From SIG622 sp045652245 (lineage in GTDB: Bacteria; Bacillota; Clostridia; Oscillospirales; CAG-382): DNA of 25,572 bases. The position numbers and the translations under genes were made by a program. Location: the NCBI GenBank assembly GCA_045652245.1, contig JAZRTY010000026.1, forward strand, positions 1-25,572. Reading direction: 5' to 3'. The notes under the pieces are model-generated. The model saw nothing but the letters and a program-made list of their open reading frames with translations. It was not told the origin of the DNA and ran no database searches. Positions 1-7,724 of this stretch are shown piece by piece (position 1 is the stretch's first letter; every line of letters begins with the position of its first letter).

Positions 1-29
1 CCCATATATTTCTTCAACAGAACGAATAT

Positions 30-58
30 ATTATATCACATCCCGTTACTTTTGTCAA
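30..58 (-). promoter_or_regulatory. Consensus sigma-A promoter firing out of the left edge
   Basis: On the minus strand TTGACA (53-58) and TATAAT (30-35) are separated by exactly 17 nt, and TGTGA directly precedes the -10, giving an extended TGn element. Transcription would leave the window at its left end, so the gene it serves is not visible. It lies just past the terminator of the sugar ABC ATPase gene and should start a separate transcript. Confidence 0.85.
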
Positions 59-88
59 GTGCATTTTTTACTTTTTTCTTCTTTTTAG

Positions 89-136
89 CAAAAAATAACG
101 CCCCGTTTGAAGGTATTACCTTACAAACGGAGCGTT
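89..136 (-). terminator. Intrinsic terminator of the sugar ABC ATPase gene
   Basis: Read on the minus strand, arms at 124-136 and 97-109 form a 13-bp stem (one G-U pair). An inner AAGGT/ACCTT helix extends the hairpin, which is followed by a run of six T. It begins about 33 nt after the stop codon of the upstream minus-strand gene. Confidence 0.9.
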
Positions 137-169
137 ACACCGGGAGTGTTTACCCCAAATAATAACTGA

Positions 170-1285
170 TTAGTGACAAATGCACTTTTCTGTATCCTTG
201 TCAAAGATGTGAGCAAGGTTGAAGTTGATTGCAATCTTGAGGCTATCACCGCTTATTGCGTTTGATCTGCCTGCGATTCTTCCTGTTACAGGGAACTCGT
301 CAAGTGTGAGGTACAGGTATGTTTCAGCACCCATGTCTTCCTTAACGTCAACCTGTGCTGTTGCACCCCATTCTTCACCGAACATCTGAAGTCCTGCTTC
401 ATCGTCACGGATACATTCAGGTCTTACACCGAAGATTACTTCCTTACCGATATATTCTGCAAGAGCAGGGTTTTCTGCCTTTGCTGCAGGAAGCTTGAAT
501 TCGTTTGTACCGATAGTAGCATAAATGTTGTCACCCTTCTTTGAAAGAGTAGCATTGAGGAAGTTCATCTGAGGTGTTCCGATAAAGCCTGCTACGAACA
601 TATTGCAAGGTTCGTCATAAAGCTTCTGAGGAGTATCAACCTGCTGAATAAGACCGTCCTTCATAACTACGATTCTGGTAGCCATTGTCATAGCTTCTAT
701 CTGGTCATGGGTTACGTAAATAAATGTTGTTCCGAGTCTCTTGTGAAGCTTTGTAATCTCAGTTCTCATCGCAGCTCTGAGCTTTGCGTCGAGGTTTGAA
801 AGCGGTTCGTCAAGAAGGAATACCTTAGGTTCACGTACAATCGCTCTACCGAGCGCAACTCTCTGTCTCTGACCACCGGAAAGAGCCTTCGGACGTCTGT
901 CAAGAAGGTGTGCAATGTCAAGAATTCTTGCTGCTTCTTCTACTCTTCTCTTGATTTCATCCTTTGGTGTTTTACGGAGCTTAAGTCCGAATGCCATGTT
1001 TTCAAATACTGTCATATGAGGATAAAGAGCATAGTTCTGGAACACCATCGCTATATCTCTGTCCTTAGGTGCTACGTCGTTTACGAGTCTGTCGCCGATG
1101 TAGAGTTCACCCTCTGTAATTTCTTCAAGACCTGAAATCATACGAAGTGTTGTTGTTTTACCACAACCTGAGGGGCCTACGAAGATAATAAATTCCTTAT
1201 CCTTGATTTCAAGGCAGAAATCGGATACGGCTGTTACACCACCCGGATATCTTTTGTAAATATGCTTTAGGGAAAGACTTGCCAT
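170..1285 (-). CDS. Sugar ABC transporter ATP-binding protein (MsmK/UgpC/MalK family)
   Basis: This is a 371-residue cytoplasmic ATPase that would power import of oligosaccharides or glycerol-3-phosphate-type substrates by binding-protein-dependent ABC permeases. Visible motifs are Walker A GPSGCGKTT (37-45), Q-loop VFQNYALYPHMT (81-92), signature LSGGQRQR (135-142), Walker B VFLLDEP (155-161) and switch His193 in VTHDQ. A C-terminal MalK-type TOBE/OB region follows from about residue 240. I chose the ATG at 1285 because AGGAGG lies 10 nt upstream; an in-frame extension to 1360 has no ribosome site. No permease or binding protein is adjacent. In Firmicutes such orphan ATPases commonly serve several sugar importers, so the substrate cannot be assigned here. 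A small hairpin (1311-1325) lies in its 5' leader. Confidence 0.93.
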   Translation of the reverse strand: MASLSLKHIYKRYPGGVTAVSDFCLEIKDKEFIIFVGPSGCGKTTTLRMISGLEEITEGELYIGDRLVNDVAPKDRDIAMVFQNYALYPHMTVFENMAFGLKLRKTPKDEIKRRVEEAARILDIAHLLDRRPKALSGGQRQRVALGRAIVREPKVFLLDEPLSNLDAKLRAAMRTEITKLHKRLGTTFIYVTHDQIEAMTMATRIVVMKDGLIQQVDTPQKLYDEPCNMFVAGFIGTPQMNFLNATLSKKGDNIYATIGTNEFKLPAAKAENPALAEYIGKEVIFGVRPECIRDDEAGLQMFGEEWGATAQVDVKEDMGAETYLYLTLDEFPVTGRIAGRSNAISGDSLKIAINFNLAHIFDKDTEKCICH

Positions 1286-1345
1286 TATAAATATACCTCC
1301 TGAATATGTAGCACATTCTATGTGCATTTTACATTTTAATTTACT

Positions 1346-1380
1346 ATTATATGATACCAAAAATTCTTTTAAATTAAAAG
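1346..1380 (-). promoter_or_regulatory. Possible promoter and palindrome upstream of the ABC ATPase gene
   Basis: A perfect TATAAT (1346-1351, minus strand) stands 60 nt before the start codon, but no good -35 lies 17 nt upstream. That space holds a 15-bp palindrome, CTTTTAA-A-TTAAAAG (1366-1380). The pattern would suit an activator- or repressor-dependent promoter. This is inference; no regulator is identified. Confidence 0.4.
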
Positions 1381-1496
1381 TGTTTAAATAGATAAAATTT
1401 CTTTTACCACTTTGTCACAAATGCATAAAATGTTCCCGATTTTTCTTTTCTTGTGCAAAAACGTGTTTGGATTTTGCATATTTGCGCCATCTATAA

Positions 1497-1526
1497 ATAG
1501 TCAAATTTATGTCAAATTTTGACTAT
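1497..1526 (-). repeat. GTCAAATTT repeats forming a hairpin after metK
   Basis: ATAGTCAAA (1497-1505) and TTTGACTAT (1518-1526) form a 9-bp inverted repeat, with another GTCAAATTT copy inside. It lies about 36 nt past the metK stop on the minus strand. It is followed only by a short TTTAT, so it would be a weak terminator at best; it could also be a protein-binding site. Confidence 0.4.
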
Positions 1527-1561
1527 ATAAACTTCACAAATCAGAAACAGACTTTTAAATT

Positions 1562-2743
1562 TTACAGACCGAGTGCTTTTCTTATTTCCTGTGTCTTATC
1601 TGTATTCTCCCACTTTACGCCAAGTTCTTCTCTACCCATATGACCATAGGAGGAGAGGTTTTTATAGATTGGCTTACGTAGGTCAAGTGTTTCGATTATT
1701 GCAGCAGGACGAAGATCAAACAGTTCGCTTACTGCCTGTGCAATTTTTTCGTCGCTTACCTTTCCTGTACCGAAGGTATCTACAAGTACCGAGACAGGTC
1801 GTGCAACGCCTATTGCGTATGCAAGCTGAACCTCACACTTCTTTGCAGCACCTGATGCTACGATATTCTTTGCAACATATCTTGCAGCATATGCTGCCGA
1901 TCTGTCAACCTTTGTCGGGTCCTTGCCTGAGAATGCACCACCACCGTGTCTTGAATATCCCCCGTATGTATCAACGATGATTTTTCTGCCTGTAAGTCCT
2001 GAGTCACCATTAGGACCACCTACTACAAATCTGCCTGTCGGATTTACAAATATTTTTGTATTATCATCAATAAGATTTGCAGGAACGGTAGCAAGTATAA
2101 CATTTTCAATTATATCCTTACGGATTTGTTCGAGCTCAACTGCTGCGTCGTGCTGGGAAGATACTACGATTGTATCAACTCTTACGGGAGTATCATCTTC
2201 ATACTCAACTGTAACCTGTGTTTTTCCGTCGGGTCGAAGATACGCAAGTGTTCCGTTCTTACGTACTTCTGTAAGTCTCTTTGCAAGCTTATGTGCAAGG
2301 GATATCGGAAGCGGCATAAGCTCCGGAGTTTCATCACAGGCAAAGCCGAACATCATTCCCTGGTCCCCGGCACCCGTATCATACTTATCCGAGATATTAC
2401 CTTCCTTTGCTTCAAGTGCTTTATCAACACCAAGAGCAATATCAGGTGACTGTCCGTCAATTGCGCAGATAACACCGCAGGTATCGCAGTCAAAGCCGTA
2501 TTTTGCTCTGTCGTAGCCTATTCCCCTGACTGTTTCTCTGACGATATTCTGAATATCAACGTAGTGACTTGTTGTGATTTCCCCCATTACAAGCACAAGC
2601 CCCGTTGTACAGGAAACCTCGCAGGCAACTCTTGCTGTAGGGTCATTTGCAAGGATATCGTCAAGTACAGAATCGGATATTCTGTCACAGATTTTGTCGG
2701 GATGTCCTTCGGTTACTGATTCTGATGTAAAAAACTTTCTCAT
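1562..2743 (-). CDS. metK: S-adenosylmethionine synthetase
   Basis: This 393-residue cytoplasmic enzyme makes S-adenosylmethionine from methionine and ATP. The length is normal for bacterial MetK. Diagnostic motifs are present: TSESVTEGHPDK (6-17), the signature GAGDQG (124-129), GPNGDSGLTGRK (243-253) and the phosphate-loop signature GGGAFSGKD (267-275). The ATG at 2743 follows AAAGGAA; the in-frame extension to 2773 runs into the leader terminator and has no ribosome site. It is monocistronic and controlled by the SAM-I riboswitch directly upstream, so its own product should shut off its transcription. The methionine importer 2.3 kb away is controlled differently. Confidence 0.98.
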   Translation of the reverse strand: MRKFFTSESVTEGHPDKICDRISDSVLDDILANDPTARVACEVSCTTGLVLVMGEITTSHYVDIQNIVRETVRGIGYDRAKYGFDCDTCGVICAIDGQSPDIALGVDKALEAKEGNISDKYDTGAGDQGMMFGFACDETPELMPLPISLAHKLAKRLTEVRKNGTLAYLRPDGKTQVTVEYEDDTPVRVDTIVVSSQHDAAVELEQIRKDIIENVILATVPANLIDDNTKIFVNPTGRFVVGGPNGDSGLTGRKIIVDTYGGYSRHGGGAFSGKDPTKVDRSAAYAARYVAKNIVASGAAKKCEVQLAYAIGVARPVSVLVDTFGTGKVSDEKIAQAVSELFDLRPAAIIETLDLRKPIYKNLSSYGHMGREELGVKWENTDKTQEIRKALGL

Positions 2744-2770
2744 ATTATCATTCCTTTCTTTTATACAAAA

Positions 2771-2803
2771 CAAAAAATCCTCAAAGCAGGGATACTTTGG
2801 GGA
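2771..2803 (-). terminator. Expression-platform terminator of the metK SAM-I riboswitch
   Basis: On the minus strand TCCCCAAAG (2795-2803) pairs with CTTTGAGGA (2778-2786) with one mismatch, followed by TTTTTTG and the metK ribosome site. It lies 7 nt beyond the P1 3' strand of the aptamer, the usual position for a SAM-I OFF-switch terminator. Confidence 0.75.
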
Positions 2804-2810
2804 AGACTTT

Positions 2811-2913
2811 TCTCATCTTTCAAAGGCTTTCGCCTTTGCAGGAAGTAGCACCTTATATTTATACAGGTTGCCGGGCTTCAATGGTCCTGTCCCCTCTGCC
2901 TCTCTTGATAAGA
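2811..2913 (-). ncRNA. SAM-I (S-box) riboswitch aptamer
   Basis: Minus-strand sequence from 2913 matches the S-box consensus: CTTATCAAGAGAGGcaGAGG, then GACAGGACC..TTGAAGCCCGGCAACC, a P3 region with AAGGTGCTACTTCC, and a P4 hairpin AAAGGC-GAAA-GCCTTT. P1 closes between TCTTATC (2907-2913) and GATGAGA (2811-2817), seven pairs including one G-U. It lies between a promoter and metK and is followed by a terminator. High SAM should terminate transcription (family knowledge). Confidence 0.96.
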
Positions 2914-2928
2914 TATTTAATTTTCTAT

Positions 2929-2957
2929 ATTCTATCACATTTGTTTTATTTAGTCAA
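2929..2957 (-). promoter_or_regulatory. metK promoter
   Basis: Minus-strand TTGACT (2952-2957), 17-nt spacer ending in TGTGA, and TAGAAT (2929-2934). The predicted start lies about 10 nt before the riboswitch P1. It is divergent from the plus-strand promoter at 3019-3047. Together with the riboswitch these two promoters fill the 334-nt metK-yfbR intergenic region. Confidence 0.85.
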
Positions 2958-3018
2958 TACATTTAATATGAAATATATTTTAACATATTAAAAATCTGTC
3001 GAATTATTTATTATTTTC

Positions 3019-3047
3019 TTGACTTAACTTTTATTAAGTGGTATAAT
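3019..3047 (+). promoter_or_regulatory. Promoter of the yfbR-like/HAD/yigZ operon, with a dyad
   Basis: TTGACT (3019-3024), 17-nt spacer and TATAAT (3042-3047). The spacer and -35 contain a perfect dyad ACTTAA-N6-TTAAGT (3022-3039), a plausible operator. The start codon is at 3078, preceded by AAAGAGGTTGAA. Confidence 0.85.
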
Positions 3048-3077
3048 CTTATCATCACACTAATTAAAGAGGTTGAA

Positions 3078-3656
3078 ATGAAAAATTCTTTTTTTGCTCT
3101 TGCTTTCAGAATGAAATACATAAACAGATGGGGCCTTATGCACTCCTCAAGATATGAAACCCTTGCCGAGCATAGTGCCGACACTGCAATTCTTGCTCAT
3201 GCACTCGCAGTAATCGGTAACAGAATTTTCGGTAAGAATTATGACGCTGACAGGGTTATGGTGCTTGCTATGTATCATGATATGTGTGAGGTTTACACAG
3301 GCGATATGCCGACTCCCGTCAAATATTCAAGTAATGAAATGAAATCTGTTTACAAGGAAATTGAAAAAATTGCCTGTGATAAAATTCTTTCAAAGCTTCC
3401 ACCTGAGCTTTGTCCGGATTTTTCTGAAATTCTTTCTCCACAGGGTGATGATGCTCAGTACAAGGTCCTTGTAAAGGCTGCTGACAAGCTATCGGCACTT
3501 CTTAAATGTAATGAAGAGCTGCACTACGGAAATCCCGAATTCAAGACTGCATACGAAAGTACTCTTGCCTCAATTAACAACAATCCTTGTGAAGAGCTGA
3601 AATATTTTATTGACAATTTTCTTGACAGCTTTACCCTTACCCTTGACGAAATGTAA
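3078..3656 (+). CDS. yfbR: YfbR-like 5'-deoxynucleotidase (HD domain)
   Basis: This 192-residue cytoplasmic HD-superfamily protein closely fits the YfbR family, which removes phosphate from deoxynucleoside 5'-monophosphates in pyrimidine salvage. Residues corresponding to the E. coli enzyme's metal and substrate sites are visible: R17-W18, H32 in AEHS, H67-D68 in YHD, E71, D76 in TGDMPTPVKY, and D136 in AADKLSALL. The length is typical. It starts the three-gene plus-strand operon, with a 20-nt gap to the HAD phosphatase. The pairing with a HAD phosphatase is compatible with nucleotide clean-up, but that link is inferred. The symbol is by family similarity. Confidence 0.88.
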   Translation: MKNSFFALAFRMKYINRWGLMHSSRYETLAEHSADTAILAHALAVIGNRIFGKNYDADRVMVLAMYHDMCEVYTGDMPTPVKYSSNEMKSVYKEIEKIACDKILSKLPPELCPDFSEILSPQGDDAQYKVLVKAADKLSALLKCNEELHYGNPEFKTAYESTLASINNNPCEELKYFIDNFLDSFTLTLDEM

Positions 3657-3676
3657 TATAAAGAAAAGAGAAAACT

Positions 3677-4333
3677 ATGAAATACAAATGTGCAATTTTT
3701 GACCTTGACGGTACACTTCTTTACACCCTCGAAAGCATAAAAACGGCACTTAACGAGGTGCTTGAGCTTTGTAATTATCCACACAGTCATACAGTAGAGG
3801 ATACTGCTACCTTCGTAAATTTCGGAAGTGTTGAGTGTGTTCGCAGAGCTCTGCCGAAAGAAGTACGCAGTAACGATGAGGAAGTGCTGCGTGTTCATAA
3901 AATTTATATGCCTATTCTTGAGCGGCACTTAGACACCGGGACAAAGCCCTATGACGGAATTGTTGAGGTATGTAAGGTGCTGAAGGACTCCGGTGTAAAG
4001 CTTTGTGTTATGTCTAATAAGCCCCATATTGCAACAGAGAAATCCATCGGTCATTTTTTCCCGGAAGATTTATTCGATTCGGTGCGTGGCTCTGTTCCGG
4101 GTAAATTTTTAAAGCCGGACAAGTCTTTCACAAATGATCTTATTTCCTCTCTGGGTTTCAAAAACGAAGATTGTGTCTTAATCGGTGATTCGGCAGTTGA
4201 CATTCAGACGGCACAAAATGCATCCTGTGATGTGATTTTTGTAAAATGGGGTTATACAAAGCTTGAAAATTTAAACATCACCCCGAATTTTGTTGCAGAA
4301 ACACCTGAGGATATACTAAAAATAATTTTATAA
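3677..4333 (+). CDS. HAD-superfamily hydrolase, phosphoglycolate phosphatase-like
   Basis: The protein has 218 residues. HAD motif I is FDLDGTLL with nucleophile D9 and acid D11; motif II is VMSNK; the motif III lysine is in FLKPDKSF; motif IV is LIGDSAVDIQTA. A helical cap of about 65 residues follows motif I, as in the Gph/PGPase-type subfamily I. These enzymes dephosphorylate small phosphate esters such as 2-phosphoglycolate or nucleotides; the real substrate cannot be read from the sequence. It is translated from a purine-rich but weak ribosome site (AAAGAAAAGAG) and sits 14 nt before the YigZ gene, so it is co-transcribed. Confidence 0.88.
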   Translation: MKYKCAIFDLDGTLLYTLESIKTALNEVLELCNYPHSHTVEDTATFVNFGSVECVRRALPKEVRSNDEEVLRVHKIYMPILERHLDTGTKPYDGIVEVCKVLKDSGVKLCVMSNKPHIATEKSIGHFFPEDLFDSVRGSVPGKFLKPDKSFTNDLISSLGFKNEDCVLIGDSAVDIQTAQNASCDVIFVKWGYTKLENLNITPNFVAETPEDILKIIL

Positions 4334-4347
4334 TTGTGTGAGGGAAG

Positions 4348-4974
4348 ATGGCACTTAAAGAATATAAAACCATAAAAGGCTTTGCCTTTGATTCCTTTGT
4401 CGAGAAAAAGTCGGAATTTATCGGCTACATTTCCCCTGTTTCCTCGGAAGATGAAGCACAAGCTTTTATTTCCGAAATTAAAAAAAAGCATCCTGATGCA
4501 ACTCACAACTGTCACGCATATATTCTGCAAGGGACAGAAATTGCAAGATTTTCCGATGACGGTGAGCCTTCGGGAACTGCAGGTATGCCGATGCTTGAGG
4601 TTATAAAGCGTGAGGGACTTACAGGCGTTTGCGTGGTAGTTACCCGTTACTTCGGTGGAATTTTGCTCGGTGCAGGTGGACTTGTAAGAGCATACACAAA
4701 GGGTGCTAAAATTGCAGTTGATGCAGCGCAGGTATGTACCTTTGTTCCTTTTTGTGAATTTACTCTTAACTGCGACTATTCTGATTATGAGAAGCTTCGA
4801 AGGGATTTTGAAATAAAAAAGGTAAAGTGTGATAACACGGAATTTTCAGCTGACGTAACTTTAACTCTTGCTATGAGACGTGAGCTTTTTGATTCTTACG
4901 CCGAATACGCAAAAAATCTTACAAACGGCAGAGCTATTATAAAAATAATCGGTGAAAGATTTGATGCCGACTAA
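4348..4974 (+). CDS. yigZ: YigZ/IMPACT family protein
   Basis: This 208-residue cytoplasmic protein has the N-terminal IMPACT (UPF0029) domain: KKSEFIGYISPV (20-31), HNCHAYIL (53-60), FSDDGEPSGTAGMPML (68-83), and the signature TRYFGGILLGAGGLVRAY (99-116). A smaller ferredoxin-like C-terminal domain (about 135-205) follows, as in E. coli YigZ. The biochemical role of bacterial YigZ is poorly defined; eukaryotic IMPACT acts on translation control through GCN1. A good ribosome site, GAGGGAAG, precedes the ATG. It is the last gene of its operon and ends at the hairpins starting at 4976. Confidence 0.93.
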   Translation: MALKEYKTIKGFAFDSFVEKKSEFIGYISPVSSEDEAQAFISEIKKKHPDATHNCHAYILQGTEIARFSDDGEPSGTAGMPMLEVIKREGLTGVCVVVTRYFGGILLGAGGLVRAYTKGAKIAVDAAQVCTFVPFCEFTLNCDYSDYEKLRRDFEIKKVKCDNTEFSADVTLTLAMRRELFDSYAEYAKNLTNGRAIIKIIGERFDAD

Positions 4975-4975
4975 A

Positions 4976-5019
4976 AAACATAAAAGACATAATGCGGTTG
5001 CATTATGTCTTTTATGTTT
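4976..5019. terminator. Perfect 19-bp hairpin between convergent operons
   Basis: AAACATAAAAGACATAATG (4976-4994) and its exact reverse complement (5001-5019) flank a 6-nt loop. On the minus strand the stem runs into TTTTTTAG, a proper terminator tail. On the plus strand the tail is poor, so it mainly backs up termination of the met operon. Confidence 0.85.
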
Positions 5020-5021
5020 CT

Positions 5022-5057
5022 AAAAAATGCTGTTGCAAAAAAGCAACAGCATTTTTT
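5022..5057. terminator. Bidirectional intrinsic terminator
   Basis: AAAAAATGCTGTTGC (5022-5036), a six-A loop, and the exact reverse complement (5043-5057) form a perfect 15-bp hairpin. It provides a T-run in both directions, ending the yigZ operon on the plus strand and metQ on the minus strand. Confidence 0.93.
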
Positions 5058-5080
5058 ATTTATTATTACTTTATTCGTGA

Positions 5081-5902
5081 TTAGTCGATTGCTACAACTG
5101 CTCCGTTGTAGGTATCAGCAATATACTTTGTAACAGCTTCTGTTTTGAGTGCTGCAACAAGTGCTGTTGTCTTTTCACTGTTTTCGTTTCCGTTCTTTAC
5201 TGCGATAATGTTAGCATAGGTCTGAGCAGCATCGCCCTCTGCATTTTCAATAGCAAGAGCTTCAGCTACCTTAAGGCCTGCCTGAAGTGCATAGTTTCCG
5301 TTTACAACTGCAAGTGTGCCCTTATCGCCGTTTTTGAGCTGTGCAGGTACTGTTTCTGCCTGAACGGGAACGATATTGTAGCCGTTGTTGTCCACGATAT
5401 CAAGAACTGTAACACCTGTAATAGCACTTGCATCTTCGGGAAGCTCAATAAGTCCTTCCTGTGCAAGAAGAAGAAGTGCTCTTGTTTCATTACTGTCATC
5501 TGCAGGAATGATAATTGTTGTGCCTTCCGGTACTTCGTCAAGAGAAGCTACTTCGTTTCCGTAAAGTCCGAAGGGCTCATAGTGAACGAGGGCAGCAGAA
5601 ACAAGGTCTGTTTCGTTTGACTCATTGTAGCTGTTAAGGTAAGGTGTGTGCTGGAAGTAGTTTGCGTCAAGCTCTCCGTCAAAGAGTGCCTTGTTGGGAA
5701 GAATGTAATCGTCGAACACCTTGATTTCAAGTGTATAGCCTTCTTCTGCAAGAGGAGCTACTACCTGTTCGAGGATTTCTGCGTGGGGTGTTGAGCTTGC
5801 GCCTACGATAATCTTCTTATCGTCTGTTTTGCTTTCTCCACAAGAGATAAGGGATGCTGCACAAAGTGCAACTGCGAGGATTGATGTGATGATTTTTTTC
5901 AT
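5081..5902 (-). CDS. metQ: Methionine ABC transporter substrate-binding lipoprotein (NlpA family)
   Basis: This 273-residue surface lipoprotein captures methionine for import. It has a type II signal peptide, MKKIITSILAVALCAASLIS, with lipobox Cys21 (LISC). The NlpA fold follows: GASSTPHAEILEQV (34-47), a YTLEIKVFDDYILPN segment, LDANYFQHTPYL, and VHYEPFGLYG. The length is normal. It lies downstream of metI and metN in the minus-strand operon, with its own strong ribosome site AAAGGAG. The met context supports methionine as the ligand, though NlpA proteins can bind other amino acids or dipeptides. Expression should follow the leader attenuator upstream of metN. Confidence 0.95.
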   Translation of the reverse strand: MKKIITSILAVALCAASLISCGESKTDDKKIIVGASSTPHAEILEQVVAPLAEEGYTLEIKVFDDYILPNKALFDGELDANYFQHTPYLNSYNESNETDLVSAALVHYEPFGLYGNEVASLDEVPEGTTIIIPADDSNETRALLLLAQEGLIELPEDASAITGVTVLDIVDNNGYNIVPVQAETVPAQLKNGDKGTLAVVNGNYALQAGLKVAEALAIENAEGDAAQTYANIIAVKNGNENSEKTTALVAALKTEAVTKYIADTYNGAVVAID

Positions 5903-5937
5903 GGTTTTGTCTCCTTTAATTAAATATATTTTATTTT

Positions 5938-6621
5938 TTATTTTACACGTTTATCGGTAACATGAGCTATTCGCATTCCGATTTCCTGAAGCACCTGAAC
6001 TATAATTACTGTAAGTATCATACAAACCCAGGTTACATCTTCGCTTGAACGCTGATAGCCGTAGGAAATTGCGTACATTCCAAGTCCACCACCTGCGATT
6101 GTTCCTGCCATTGCAGAATAACCGAGAATTGTTACTACTGAAATTACGGCACCAACAATAAGTGCAGGTTTTGCTTCGGGTATCAACACCTTATAAACGA
6201 TTTTAAAATTGGAAGTACCCATTGCCTGTGCTGCTTCAATCACCCCTGCACTCACCTCTTTGAGTGAGGATTCCACCATTCGTGCAACATATGGTGCTGC
6301 CGCAATTACAAGCATTACAATCATTGCTTTATTACCAAGGCTCGTTCCGACCACAAGCTTTGCTACAGGCAGCATTGCAACCATAAGAATGATAAACGGT
6401 ATACTTCTGAAGATATTTACTATAAAGCCAACAATCTTATTAAGCCACGCAACGGGGTGTATCCCCCCCTTATCTGTACAGTAAAGCAGCACCCCAATTG
6501 GAAGTCCGAATATGTAAGCAATAAATGTAGAAAGCAGAGTCAGGTAAATAGTTTCCCAGATACCGAGGGCTATGCTTCCGGATTGCCAGAGCTTTATCAG
6601 CTCATCTGTAAACTCAAACAT
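5938..6621 (-). CDS. metI: Methionine ABC transporter permease
   Basis: This 227-residue inner-membrane protein has about five transmembrane helices. It carries the permease coupling motif EAAQAMGTSNFKIVYKVLIPEA, by which it docks to the ATPase MetN. GLPIGVLLY and FRSIPFIILM are typical MetI segments. Its start overlaps the metN stop by 8 nt, indicating translational coupling; metQ follows after 35 nt. The size and membrane pattern match MetI. Confidence 0.96.
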   Translation of the reverse strand: MFEFTDELIKLWQSGSIALGIWETIYLTLLSTFIAYIFGLPIGVLLYCTDKGGIHPVAWLNKIVGFIVNIFRSIPFIILMVAMLPVAKLVVGTSLGNKAMIVMLVIAAAPYVARMVESSLKEVSAGVIEAAQAMGTSNFKIVYKVLIPEAKPALIVGAVISVVTILGYSAMAGTIAGGGLGMYAISYGYQRSSEDVTWVCMILTVIIVQVLQEIGMRIAHVTDKRVK

Positions 6622-7603
6622 CTGCTACCTCCTCATGCTTTATTCCTATTTCATCAAGGTAGGAAATAACCTTATCAATAAAGTCACTCTCTACCTCGAT
6701 TATCATTTGCCCGTATGCTTTTCCGTCTATATCCTTTGTGCTTGCATACATTATATTAACAGGTATTCTGCATTCAAGTATAAGATTTGCAATTACAGGC
6801 TTACTTGATTCCTCTCCGTCAAATACAATTCTTATCTTTTTACCACCGTTTATGGCTTCGGATTTCTTTGCAATCGGCAAAATGAGTTCTCTTGCAATAT
6901 CCGATTTCGGAGAAGTAAAGACTTCGCTTACAAGTCCGAGCTCTGCAATTCTACTCTTATCTATTACTGCGACTCTGTCACAAATTGAATCGATAACCTT
7001 CATTTCGTGGGTAATTACAATAATTGTAACTCCCATTTCACGGTTTATTTTCTTTATCAGGTCAAGTATCTGTCGTGTTGTATTCGGGTCAAGTGCGCTT
7101 GTTGCTTCGTCACAAAGAAGATACTTCGGATTTGTTGAAAGTGCTCTTGCTATTGCAACTCTCTGCTTCTGACCACCCGAGAGCTGTGATGGGTAGGATT
7201 TTACTCTGTCGGAAAGCCCCACAATCTCAAGCATTTCAAGAGCTGTTTTTTTCGCTTCTTCCTTTTTAACCCCTGCTATTTCAAGTGGAAACATTACATT
7301 TCCAAGAACATTTCTCTGTTCAAGAAGATTATATCCCTGGAATATCATTCCGATATTTCTTCGGATTTCAAGAAGCTGACTATAGGGTATCTTTGTGATA
7401 TCAAGTCCGTCAATCAAAACCTCGCCGCTTGTTGGTTTTTCAAGCAGATTTATACATCTGACAAGGGTACTTTTTCCTGCTCCCGAAAGACCAATAATAC
7501 CAAAAATTTCACCGTCTTCTATTTTCAGGTTTATATCCGAAAGAGCTGAAATTTTCCCTCCTGCGCTGTCGAAGATTTTGCACAGATTTTTTATCTCTAT
7601 CAT
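6614..7603 (-). CDS. metN: Methionine ABC transporter ATP-binding protein
   Basis: This 329-residue ATPase drives methionine import. Walker A is GLSGAGKST (38-46), signature LSGGQKQR (141-148) and Walker B YLLCDEATSALDP (161-173), with ITHEM after it. The C-terminal part, from about residue 250 (IRIVFDGEES..), is a NIL domain, the methionine-binding regulatory domain that mediates trans-inhibition in MetN. I chose the ATG at 7603 because AAAGGAA is suitably spaced; an in-frame GTG at 7609 is too close to that site. It is first in metN-metI-metQ, behind a 230-nt leader with a Met/Cys-rich peptide and a terminator. Confidence 0.96.
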   Translation of the reverse strand: MIEIKNLCKIFDSAGGKISALSDINLKIEDGEIFGIIGLSGAGKSTLVRCINLLEKPTSGEVLIDGLDITKIPYSQLLEIRRNIGMIFQGYNLLEQRNVLGNVMFPLEIAGVKKEEAKKTALEMLEIVGLSDRVKSYPSQLSGGQKQRVAIARALSTNPKYLLCDEATSALDPNTTRQILDLIKKINREMGVTIIVITHEMKVIDSICDRVAVIDKSRIAELGLVSEVFTSPKSDIARELILPIAKKSEAINGGKKIRIVFDGEESSKPVIANLILECRIPVNIMYASTKDIDGKAYGQMIIEVESDFIDKVISYLDEIGIKHEEVADV

Positions 7604-7634
7604 ATACACATTCCTTTCATAAAAATATGTATTA

Positions 7635-7683
7635 AAACAACAAAAGGTAGGAAGCCTACGGTTTGTCCACAGGTTCCTACCTT
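7635..7683 (-). terminator. Attenuator terminator of the metNIQ leader
   Basis: On the minus strand AAGGTAGGAA (7674-7683) pairs perfectly with TTCCTACCTT (7644-7653). An inner CCTGTGG/CCGTAGG helix (two G-U pairs) continues it, with loop ACAAA. The tail is TTGTTGTTTT. It starts 16 nt after the leader-peptide stop and 70 nt before metN, so it must be bypassed for metNIQ to be expressed. Confidence 0.9.
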
Positions 7684-7724
7684 AAAATCCATACTTGATT
7701 AAAGGATTACTGCTAAAGACAAAC
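7661..7724 (-). promoter_or_regulatory. Candidate antiterminator helix of the metNIQ leader
   Basis: In the minus-strand RNA GUUUGUCUUUAG (7713-7724, inside the leader-peptide gene) can pair with CUGUGGACAAAC (7661-7672, inner arm and loop of the terminator). Eleven of 12 positions pair (two G-U, one U-U mismatch). This is mutually exclusive with the inner terminator helix. A ribosome reaching the stop codon would cover 7713-7724. Pairing is seen by eye only; energies were not computed. Confidence 0.6.

Noticed and set aside
1923..2516. Long plus-strand open frame of 197 codons opposite metK
   Set aside because: It is antisense to a fully conserved metK, has low-complexity Ser/Thr-rich translation, no ribosome site and no recognisable motif.
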